The notes below the pieces were generated by a model. The model ran no database searches. It was not told where the DNA came from and saw only the letters and a program-made list of their open reading frames with translations. The translations under genes were made by a program, and so were the position numbers. 64,000 nucleotides of DNA from the NCBI RefSeq assembly GCF_037102585.1, contig NW_027043829.1, positions 62,001 to 126,000 of the forward strand, written 5' to 3'. Of the stretch, positions 42,801 to 50,776 are shown piece after piece. The stretch comes from Saccharomycopsis crataegensis (taxonomy: Eukaryota; Ascomycota; Saccharomycetes; Ascoideales; Saccharomycopsidaceae). Position 1 is the first letter of the stretch, and the number at the start of each line of letters is the position of its first letter.

Positions 42801-43045
42801 GTCTTGGTATTGGAAAAATCGTAAAATGTGGCGGCACAATGTTTGAAGCTTAATGAATGTAAGCTTAATGAATATAATATAAGGCAAAATAACTAGGAGA
42901 TAAATGTAGTAGATGAGGTAATATCGTGAACTTTCTATTGGATTTCTATTGGTGATGAACTAAAGAGAAAAAGTGAATCTAATGATAAGGTTAATGGAGT
43001 TGTTTTTTTGGAGAATGTAATTTTTTCTATTGTAGAGAATGTCTC

Positions 43046-43927
43046 TCAATTCTGTATTGGTTGGGATTGGTACATCTTTATAATCATTGGATCATTTTCA
43101 AATACCGGAGAGTTGTCTAGCGCATCGTCTGAGTTGTTTTGGTGTCTGAATGGCGAGAACACGCTATCAACACTCAGGCCATCAGAAATGGATGATTCTG
43201 TAGATTTGTGAAGTTGATCGTTATAACTTAAGCAGAATGGATTATCGGAAACTTGACCTTGAGCATGTAAAAGGAGATGAAAAGTAGGATTGAACTCTGT
43301 AGCCGAGACTGGGTTATTGATGGAAGAAGCTCTTGTGTATTTTTTGACATTGAGCTTTGTATGAAGAGATGGTAATTTTTTGAGAACTGAAGATGTATTT
43401 GGTAATGTTTGGAAAGAATACGGGATAACATCTTCATTAGCAAAGACTGGAGAAACCGCTTCCATTGCTCTTCTGGATGAGGCCATTGACCTGGAACGAT
43501 TTCTGCTAAGAATTTTCTTGGATGCCATTCTGATCTTTCTAAGCTTGTGACGATATGGGTGATTCTGGCTGTGAGTCCCGGGGCTAAACACATAGCTTCG
43601 TGGGTTGGATTTTGCGATAATTTCATTTGTAAAACGATTGAAGAGTCTCAAGAGCACAAAGCAAACGACTAACGAAAATGCAACGGAAGCCAAAATGATC
43701 ACTATATTCATTGGTATTTCGGCGACTTCAGATTTTGGCTGTTGATCTGCTGGATATTCGCCGGTTGTTGAAGCAAAGAGATAGTCGAAAATACCAAGGC
43801 CTTTTTCCTCGACAGGTATAAATTTCCCTTCGTCATTATGAATAACGACAAGAGAGTCTAAACCAGTGTCGTAATAGAAGTGCTCTCTAATCACCACTGA
43901 GTCGGCTTCTGGAGAAAAAATTGTCAT
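43046..43927 (-). CDS. Single-pass membrane protein of unknown function
   Basis: From ATG 43927 the product has 293 residues. The frame extends 13 codons further to a TTG, but that extension is a translated TTG/CTG repeat and I reject it. An N-terminal part of about 70 residues with acidic patches is followed by one strong membrane helix (about residues 73-96; NIVIILASVAFSLVVCFVLL). A basic stretch comes next (KLRKIRMASKKILSRNRSRS), then a Ser/Asn-rich tail of about 150 residues with many possible phosphorylation sites. There is no cleavable signal peptide, so orientation is uncertain; the positive residues after the helix favour a cytosolic C-terminus. I do not recognise the family. It is divergent from the UFD1-like gene. 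Confidence 0.65.
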   Translation of the reverse strand: MTIFSPEADSVVIREHFYYDTGLDSLVVIHNDEGKFIPVEEKGLGIFDYLFASTTGEYPADQQPKSEVAEIPMNIVIILASVAFSLVVCFVLLRLFNRFTNEIIAKSNPRSYVFSPGTHSQNHPYRHKLRKIRMASKKILSRNRSRSMASSRRAMEAVSPVFANEDVIPYSFQTLPNTSSVLKKLPSLHTKLNVKKYTRASSINNPVSATEFNPTFHLLLHAQGQVSDNPFCLSYNDQLHKSTESSISDGLSVDSVFSPFRHQNNSDDALDNSPVFENDPMIIKMYQSQPIQN

Positions 43928-44526
43928 GACTGGATTGTTAACATGTAAACACAGCAACAGCAACAAAAAAGAAGGATCTTAATTTTGCAGCCACAGAAAG
44001 TCCTACTCCCTTCCATGTGTCTATATTTATATGAAAAACCGAAATTCACGAATAAGACATGTCTTAGGGTGTCTTGATTGGTGTTACCGTTTCCCAGCCA
44101 TTAGCCACCGCGAAGGAAGGGGTGCAACACCTCTGGAAACCTCCGGACTAGGGTGTTGTCAGATAATAATTGGATGGCACATCATAAATCCGTCATGAAC
44201 TTATTATTGGATATATATACGCTGTTTCCACGGAAGGAGTGGCTTTTGTATTGTTTCAATCATTTGTTTATTTTTTAAAGTTTCATGTTTGGCGTCGATC
44301 GCCAATATAATTGAAGATCGGTGTAATCCTGGTATGCTTAGAGAAATGCGCCCATGTCGTTGGTATATCGTGTGGAGATTTTTTGTTACTATTGCAGTGG
44401 CGATATATCAAATATGGGGGGGTAGATTTATATTATATATCAATATTGTGACCAAAGCAAATCAAATTTCATAGATATATATATATATAAGTCAAAATTA
44501 TATATATTATCCACTGGTTACAAACT
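43928..44526. promoter_or_regulatory. Divergent promoter, membrane-protein gene / UFD1-like gene
   Basis: About 600 bp without a gene. TATA-like runs occur at about 44209-44220 and 44473-44490, the latter about 40 bp before the UFD1-like ATG. A CAGCAACAGCAACAA run sits next to the minus-strand start. A plus-strand frame at 44289-44474 begins with TTG and is not convincing. Confidence 0.45.
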
Positions 44527-46659
44527 ATGAACATCTTCAATTGCATCTGCCAGGGAGATGGTGGCCTTTTAGAGTACAGTGATAAAGCAGTGCTTCATCA
44601 GGGTATTCTTGAATCATTACTTTCTCGATACCAAGATACTTTGCCATCTCCTTTAATCTTTAGAGTAACTAATGTATCCAATGGGAAACATGGGTTCGTC
44701 GGGGTCAAAGAATTCACAGCTGAGCCCGGAAGTGTATTTTTGCCCCTGGTTGTTCAGGAAAAGATCAAGTTAGAAGGAACCAATGGTGAAGTTACGATTG
44801 AATTAGTGGAAACTGTACCCAAAGGTGAGTCCTTAACTCTCAAATCTATGAATCCTGCAATCACTGAAAACATTGTCAACTTGAAGTTTTTCCTCGAGGC
44901 GAACCTTTCCATTACCTACACCACATTGACCGAAGGTGACGTTCTCACTATCAAGAATTCCCTTAATGATGGCGAAGTTTTTGAGTTCTTAATCTCCAAA
45001 ACGGTTCCTGCAAAGACTATTTGTGTTATTAATACTGATCTTGCGTTTGACTTAGAGCCTATAGATAATAATGATGCGCAAGAAATGATGGAATACAAGA
45101 AAAAGGTATTAGATAACGTTCAACGGAGAAAGAGGCTTCAGAATGATTCAACGGTGGATTTACAGCAAAATGTTTCAAAATTGAAGGTGAATAATATCAA
45201 ATTAAATGGAAACGAGAATACATCAAAAACAATAGCTTTCAAAAATGATGAAATAAACAAAATCTATTTAGAGGATGCTGCGCTGCCATTTAATATAAAT
45301 TTCTCAATCAAGTCTTCAGGTGCTGATGAAACTGATCTCAATAAATTCGACTCACTAATATCAAATGATCAATTCATAGCTAGTGATCAATTCATTTGGT
45401 CGACTATAAATACCCTGTACATGAATGAATCAAGAATGCTTACAATTAGGAGTGATGATATCCACTTAACAAACAAGGATTCCTTATTTTTTATCGGGAA
45501 TTTGTGGGAAGAATCGGCATCGGTTTACGAAATCGAAATATCAACTGAAAAAATCGACTCAAAAATAAAGGAACAAGTTACAGGCACATTGATGACAGAT
45601 GAGGTATTATGTCCTAATTGTGGGAAAAAATTGAAGAAACAGAATCTGTTCCTTCATGAAAACTTTTGTCTTCGAAATAATGTGAAATGTTCTAAAGGTT
45701 GCGGTCAAATCTTTCTCAAAAAAATTCCACACACCCACTGGCATTGTGAAAAGTGTCTGGTATTCGGTAATGAACTAACTTCCTTGACAAAACATGATAA
45801 GTTCAATCATCAGCCATTTCATGGCTTCAATTCTTTAGTTAATTATGCCAACTATAAAGCCACGATTTGGGAAAACAAGCTACACGAGTGCAAGTTTTGT
45901 CATTTGATAATCCCAAAGGGAAAGTCCGATCCTGAAGATTTAATATTGAATCTATCTCATCACGAAAATACTGTGTGTGGTTCTAAGACTACTGAATGTT
46001 ATAAATGTGGGAAGATTGTCAAGTGCAAAGAATTGGAATCACATTTGCGGATTCACGATTTGAATAGGCTATCCAGAAATAAGAATTCTGATTACATCCA
46101 ATGCTTGAACAGTAATTGTATCAATATTATAAAGAACCTTGACTTCACCAAAATCAAAGACAAGCTCGGGCTCTGTGATCAATGCTACAGTCATCTTTAT
46201 TCAGCGGTGTACGATCCTGATTACAAGAAATTAATATCAAGAATTGAAAGGAGGTACATGATTCAATTGACTCGTGGATGCGGACACTCATATTGCAAAA
46301 ACAAAAATTGTTTGAGTTCCGGTCTATATGTGAAAGTGTCAGTCAAGGACACATTCAATCACGTTAAGAATAGTTTAATGACAGTTGTTCCGAATTTGCA
46401 AGTAGGAGAGACTTTTCAAAAAAAGGCAGGAACCGAATATTCATTTTGCGTTAGCGAGCTGCTCACAAAGCGCAAATTATTGGTGGATCATTACTATCAG
46501 CATGAATCACTAGATAATGGCGCCCATGTTAAAGATAAATATCGATACCATTGGATATGCTTGGCGTTCACCGAACTTAGTGCGAATGAGCAAGATTTTG
46601 ATAGAGTAGATCAATGGCTTAAGGACCATGCTGTTACAGTTGAAGAGGAATCGGGATAA
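44527..46659 (+). CDS. UFD1-domain protein with TRAF-like zinc fingers and an AZUL-like domain
   Basis: The 710-residue product begins with a Ufd1-type double-psi-barrel domain (about residues 1-180; VFLPLVVQEKI, VPKGESLTLKSMNP, LSITYTTLTEGDVLTI). A linker of about 180 residues follows, then a Cys/His-rich region (about 360-520) with repeated C-x2-C and H-x3-5-C motifs of TRAF type, for example CPNCGKKLKKQNLFLHENFC. Near residue 576 the segment RRYMIQLTRGCGHSYCKNKNC closely resembles the AZUL zinc finger of the ubiquitin ligase Ube3A. The last 100 residues have no motif I know. Ufd1 domains bind ubiquitin and Cdc48/p97, so a role in ubiquitin-dependent protein handling is likely, but this is inference. 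It is not canonical UFD1, which lacks zinc fingers. Confidence 0.78.
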   Translation: MNIFNCICQGDGGLLEYSDKAVLHQGILESLLSRYQDTLPSPLIFRVTNVSNGKHGFVGVKEFTAEPGSVFLPLVVQEKIKLEGTNGEVTIELVETVPKGESLTLKSMNPAITENIVNLKFFLEANLSITYTTLTEGDVLTIKNSLNDGEVFEFLISKTVPAKTICVINTDLAFDLEPIDNNDAQEMMEYKKKVLDNVQRRKRLQNDSTVDLQQNVSKLKVNNIKLNGNENTSKTIAFKNDEINKIYLEDAALPFNINFSIKSSGADETDLNKFDSLISNDQFIASDQFIWSTINTLYMNESRMLTIRSDDIHLTNKDSLFFIGNLWEESASVYEIEISTEKIDSKIKEQVTGTLMTDEVLCPNCGKKLKKQNLFLHENFCLRNNVKCSKGCGQIFLKKIPHTHWHCEKCLVFGNELTSLTKHDKFNHQPFHGFNSLVNYANYKATIWENKLHECKFCHLIIPKGKSDPEDLILNLSHHENTVCGSKTTECYKCGKIVKCKELESHLRIHDLNRLSRNKNSDYIQCLNSNCINIIKNLDFTKIKDKLGLCDQCYSHLYSAVYDPDYKKLISRIERRYMIQLTRGCGHSYCKNKNCLSSGLYVKVSVKDTFNHVKNSLMTVVPNLQVGETFQKKAGTEYSFCVSELLTKRKLLVDHYYQHESLDNGAHVKDKYRYHWICLAFTELSANEQDFDRVDQWLKDHAVTVEEESG

Positions 46660-47231
46660 TTTCATGGCCAATAAGGCTTCCGGCCATGATTATTATTATT
46701 CAATATAAAATATATATTTCAAAAATGGCTATAGAATTTTTAAACTATAAAATATATAATATGTGGGATGTAATAATATGAGATATTTGCTGTTTCAATC
46801 GAAAGGATCAAGTACTAGGATTAGTACAGTTCAAAAAAAAAAAGGAAAAACTACAGCTGTAAGACGCTAAAAATAACCCTGGGTGGCAAGGTAAAAAAAA
46901 AAAAAAAAAAAAGCATGAGCTAAATGTCGGGTATTGATTGTTGTTGGGCATTCTTGTAGTGGGAGGAGGGGCGTTGGTGGTAATTTTCCCATTCTTGACT
47001 CTGAAGTTTTCGATTCTAACGGTGTTTCAGTTTCACGTTTTGAGGTTTGCCCACGAAATTTGACTTGAGCCTGCATTATTACCACCCGGCTGCGGATCAG
47101 CTCCAAAACATTATAAAAATGTCATGAATCTCCTGTCATATCCGCAGTTGGACCATGAAAGGTCCCATCTCACTAATATAGGATAATAGAATATTTCACA
47201 AAAAAAGAACAAAAAATTTGAATCATTAAAA
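46660..47231. promoter_or_regulatory. 3' flank of the UFD1-like gene and promoter of the GYG-repeat gene
   Basis: The interval holds an A-run (about 46893-46912), an AGGGG stress-response-type element at 46967-46971, and a TATA box (ATTATAAAAAT, 47110-47120) about 115 bp before the next ATG. No gene is apparent. Confidence 0.5.
46967..46971 (+). promoter_or_regulatory. STRE (AGGGG), candidate Msn2/Msn4 site
   Basis: AGGGG lies about 260 bp upstream of the GYG-repeat gene start. A single 5-bp match is weak evidence, but it suits the stress-type protein it precedes. Confidence 0.3.
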
Positions 47232-47831
47232 ATGGGTTACGGTGATTACGACAACAACAATAATAACAGTTATGGTAACAATGACTCTTATGGTAGAGGC
47301 AATTCCTATAACAGCAACAATAATAGCAGCTACGGTAATAACGACTCTTATGGCAATAATGACTCTTATGGAAGAAGCGATTCTTATAACAACAATAACA
47401 ACAGCTCTTATGGTGGAGACAGCTACGGTCAGCAGCAGTCATATAGTAACCAACAACAAAATTCATCTTCTTCCTCCCATGGCTCTCACGGTATGTTGAA
47501 AGCCGGTTTGGCAGCTGCTGGAGGACTTGTTGCTGGTGCTTTCGCCATGCACGAATTCGATGATCACAAAAATAGCATTGATAATGCTGTCGATTCGGTT
47601 GGTGATTCCATTAATAATGTTGGAAACCACATCAGAAACAACTTCAATGACGCTACCGATGGTGTTAAGAATGATTTTGGTAACGCTACTAATGACGTTC
47701 AAAACTTTGGTAATGATGTTCAGCAAGGTTTCGATAATATGGGTGACAACATTCAAGATAACGTTGGTAACAGAGTCCAAAACTTTGGTAACAACGTCTC
47801 ACAATGGGGCAATGATATGCAAAATAACTAG
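47232..47831 (+). CDS. GYG/SYGNND-repeat, Ddr48-like and LEA-like stress-type protein
   Basis: The 199-residue product has three parts. Residues 1-80 are low-complexity repeats of the type SYGNNDSYGR, like those of yeast Ddr48. Residues about 85-105 form a glycine- and alanine-rich helix (MLKAGLAAAGGLVAGAFAM) that resembles a glycine zipper. Residues 110-199 are a periodic amphipathic, Asn/Asp/Val-rich region (VDSVGDSINNVGNHI, NDVQNFGNDVQQGF) with an apolar residue about every 3-4 positions, as in LEA or plasma-membrane-associated stress proteins. Role in stress tolerance or membrane binding is inferred from composition and from the STRE and TATA elements upstream. Only 120 bp separate it from the convergent SEC23-like gene. 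Confidence 0.7.
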   Translation: MGYGDYDNNNNNSYGNNDSYGRGNSYNSNNNSSYGNNDSYGNNDSYGRSDSYNNNNNSSYGGDSYGQQQSYSNQQQNSSSSSHGSHGMLKAGLAAAGGLVAGAFAMHEFDDHKNSIDNAVDSVGDSINNVGNHIRNNFNDATDGVKNDFGNATNDVQNFGNDVQQGFDNMGDNIQDNVGNRVQNFGNNVSQWGNDMQNN

Positions 47832-47952
47832 ATACAGTTCATAACAATTACATTTATTAATTTTGATTATACAGTGCAAGGGGGTATCTTACCAATTCCC
47901 GAGTAAGGAAATTTTGTTGTAGAAGCACTAGCATTCAATCCATCTATTATAA

Positions 47953-50307
47953 TTATTTGCTTATAACTCTTTTTGTGATTTCTTCAATAAAGCTTTGTAG
48001 GCTCACATCGTCGGTCAAAATCACAGACCCACCGCCTCCTTGTAAGTTCTGGTTATTATAAGAGTTCGAGGGATTTAATTTAGAATACAAGAATCTTGAC
48101 TGAGAACCACCTTCATCACAATCAATATATCTTGGTAATGGGAACCTTTCGATCAAAATACTTGTGACTTCCTTTTTTGGCAACTGTAGGAAGTTCTTAA
48201 AATGTTCATATTCAGGTTGATCCTGATACCCATGATTCTTCCAGTTAGAAATGATTTCACCGTGATAAATTAATACCTCAAAGTAGCTATCTAACAACAA
48301 GATTCTGGTAGGTTTAATAGATACAGAGTCTAATAATACTGGCTCAATAATAGTCTCCTCTGGATTATTTGAGTCTTGCTCGTACGAAAGTAGAACTGGT
48401 TGGATGATAATCAATGAGTTGTTGACATCCTCGTGGTTCAAAGTGTGGTTATAATATGCTGATTCATCAGGTGAATAATTGAAAAGACGAAGCAAAAATG
48501 ATCGGCGCAAATTATATACAAACTGTGGGAACATGCTGAAATTGCTATTGATTTCCAACTTATTCGCAGCACCACTATTGACAGTGGCAAATGTTTTCAT
48601 GAGATTGACCAAGGCTGTATCAAGCTGCTCTCTAACTTTAGCTGGCTCTTGTACTTCTTTAAAGATTTTAAATGACACTTCACGAACCAAAGCTATAATT
48701 GCTGCTTCTTGATCAAAGGAATTAACAAACAATTCTTTGCTGGTATTAAAATTGTAGATTGGTCTAGAGATGGTGGTAACCCTTAGTCTAAAATTCCCGT
48801 CTGGATGTTGATAATAACATAAGAACTGGATAAAAGTGGATTCGTTACCTTGCTGTTGAGCATTATTCAAATTTTTATTCATTTCGAAGTAGATGGCATA
48901 AGTTGAATTTGTCAAAATTTTTGGTAGTTTCCAGGAGCTTGTTCCTCCTATTCCCACAACCTTATCACTCACATCATTACTTTCTGTCTTGTTCAATGAA
49001 ACTGCGTGACCAATTAAGCCATTAATTTTCAAATTCTTTGAAGTCTTGACCTCCAACGACCCATTCAACCCATAGGTTGTATTATTATTATTATTTGATT
49101 CATGGTCCTCCTCATCATCATCAAAATTCAAAGTTTGGTTCTGCAAAAATTTAATAAACGAATTTTTGAAGATAGATGTTCCGAATGAGTCTGAGAAAAT
49201 TATAGACCCTCCGGATTTATCACTAAGGGAAGCCATTTCAAACAAGCCAACTTGATCAAGTGATCCAATAAAGAAGTTTGTGATATAGCCATGCTTTGAA
49301 GCTCTTTTTGCCAAATCATCGTAAAATATTCTACTGGAAACCTGGTAATTTTTATTCCCGTTTTGGATATCCTTATGGGATCTCAAATGATCTTTCAATT
49401 GATCTGAAGTGATTTTCCCAAATTTCCCGTAATTGCATGGGCCTGATAAAAATGCTAAAATTTCCACCCCAGTTTTAGGGAAGCATAGTTCTAATAAATT
49501 GAAGGCAAAGGACAAGCACGACCCGGTGGACCTCAATTTTCTTTGTTTAGTAGAAGAATATTTGAATGAATCTTGTAGCAAATTATCCAAGATTAATTGA
49601 ATTTGGAATTCACAATGTTGTAATGGCTGGAAAAATTTTGAGCCTATGTGTTGTTTATTTTCGCCTAATTTAGGTGATCTCAAATCACTAGATAATAATC
49701 CCAACTTATCTCTCACTTCACGAAGAGCATATAACTTCTCTCCGTTAAAACTGTGGCATGTTATACTGTTTGTATTGTTACTTGTCAACTCATAAATGTT
49801 GACATGTTTGCCAAAAGTCATTAAACAGATTAATGAATTTTCTGGTAAGATGCCCAAACTTGCCAAAATGGAATCCTTTAATGATGCCAAATTTTCATAG
49901 TCAGTGGCCAAGTCTATAATTATCAAATAAATTGGCGGGAATTTAACTAATTTTGGTAAACTGTATTCAACAGTGGTATTTTCCATAATCATTTTCAATT
50001 TTTCAGGGTCTTGGATTAATGATTCCGGCAACGGGTTTCTTGATAACGTTAAAGGGCAGGTCCATGTTCTTGAATTATAATCAACATGACAAAATGGGTT
50101 TAACACAGTTCCTGATGGTTTATTTGCCATCACTGGATTATCTTCGATTACCACCAACTCTTCCTTCTCTTTTAAAGGAGTGTATAAACATGACAACGGT
50201 ACTGCCATATTCTGTGCATCAAGACTGGAGGTCGGAAAAGAATTCCAAGGTAATCTTACACCATCAACATCCTCAATTGATTCGAAGTCTATAATCGGTT
50301 GCAGCAT
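47953..50307 (-). CDS. Sec23-like COPII protein (diverged paralogue with half a zinc finger)
   Basis: The 784-residue product follows Sec23 from end to end: DVDGVRLPWNSFPTS, CLYTPLKEKEEL, the trunk around YLIIIDLATDYENLASLKDS, the beta-sandwich and helical parts (SFDQEAAIIALVREVS), and the gelsolin-like end, FPLPRYIDCDEGGSQSRF. The Sar1-activating arginine at about residue 738 (SQSRFLYSKLNPS) is kept. The zinc-finger region keeps C73 and C84, but the other two ligand positions are replaced (KPSGTVLNPFC, WTCPLTLSRN). Insertions rich in Asn and Gln occur mid-protein. Canonical Sec23 is usually much more conserved, so I infer a paralogue, perhaps like S. cerevisiae Nel1, that could act as a Sar1 GAP. 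A bona fide SEC23 should exist elsewhere in the genome. Confidence 0.82.
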   Translation of the reverse strand: MLQPIIDFESIEDVDGVRLPWNSFPTSSLDAQNMAVPLSCLYTPLKEKEELVVIEDNPVMANKPSGTVLNPFCHVDYNSRTWTCPLTLSRNPLPESLIQDPEKLKMIMENTTVEYSLPKLVKFPPIYLIIIDLATDYENLASLKDSILASLGILPENSLICLMTFGKHVNIYELTSNNTNSITCHSFNGEKLYALREVRDKLGLLSSDLRSPKLGENKQHIGSKFFQPLQHCEFQIQLILDNLLQDSFKYSSTKQRKLRSTGSCLSFAFNLLELCFPKTGVEILAFLSGPCNYGKFGKITSDQLKDHLRSHKDIQNGNKNYQVSSRIFYDDLAKRASKHGYITNFFIGSLDQVGLFEMASLSDKSGGSIIFSDSFGTSIFKNSFIKFLQNQTLNFDDDEEDHESNNNNNTTYGLNGSLEVKTSKNLKINGLIGHAVSLNKTESNDVSDKVVGIGGTSSWKLPKILTNSTYAIYFEMNKNLNNAQQQGNESTFIQFLCYYQHPDGNFRLRVTTISRPIYNFNTSKELFVNSFDQEAAIIALVREVSFKIFKEVQEPAKVREQLDTALVNLMKTFATVNSGAANKLEINSNFSMFPQFVYNLRRSFLLRLFNYSPDESAYYNHTLNHEDVNNSLIIIQPVLLSYEQDSNNPEETIIEPVLLDSVSIKPTRILLLDSYFEVLIYHGEIISNWKNHGYQDQPEYEHFKNFLQLPKKEVTSILIERFPLPRYIDCDEGGSQSRFLYSKLNPSNSYNNQNLQGGGGSVILTDDVSLQSFIEEITKRVISK

Positions 50308-50776
50308 TTTTTCTTTGTGCTCATATGCCTACTATTTCAAATTAATCAACAAAGAGGTACTTCTCAGAGGTGAGTTGGTGATTTTGTGGTTGGGAGTTTC
50401 ACCAGCTTTTTTTTTTTTTTTTGTTTGGTGTCTTGTCTGTACGGGGCTTCTAATGCCATACCCATGGGTGTTGCAACATACATGTTTAAACAGCCATGCC
50501 ATCCAAGAATGCACCAAATGCCATCACACTGGTTTGTGTCGTATGTTTTCGCATCTATCAAAAAAATTTTAGGCTATACTGAGAATAATAAATTGAGAAA
50601 ACCCTTTTTCAAATATGCAAAGGTCATCCATACTCGCATAAGTCAGCACTAGAAGATGTGGCTTCTACATAAAAATCGATCAATATAATTGAAGCTATCA
50701 TTTTCAGGAGGGAAAAAAAAAACATTCATTATTCCATGGAGGGTGTATATAAAAAAATACATATATGAAGAGACAC
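50308..50776. promoter_or_regulatory. Promoter of the SEC23-like gene and 3' flank of the 855-aa gene
   Basis: A T-run at about 50408-50422 is the only marked element. The short plus-strand frames in this interval do not look coding. Confidence 0.45.

Larger units (their letters stand above)
41334..43045. other. 1.7-kb gap between convergent genes, with simple repeats
   Basis: The flanking genes both end here, so no promoter is expected, yet the gap is among the largest in the window. It holds a T-run (about 41427-41446), a (GATT)n tract (42083-42100), a (TA)n tract leading into TATAAATA (42471-42494), and an (AAAT)n tract (42768-42800). Minus-strand frames of 60-84 codons show no domain or plausible composition. 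Downstream of the TATA-like element the longest ATG frame is only about 29 codons. Confidence 0.4.

Noticed and set aside
43928-43966. Leu-rich N-terminal extension of the membrane protein as a signal peptide
   Set aside because: It starts at TTG and is a translated TTG/CTG repeat in the 5' leader.
44289-44474. 61-codon frame before the UFD1-like gene
   Set aside because: It begins with TTG; the nearby ATG at 44285 gives only nine codons.
46878-46890. GGTGGCAAG, one base from the proteasome element GGTGGCAAA
   Set aside because: It has a mismatch in the core and precedes a stress-type gene, not a proteasome gene.
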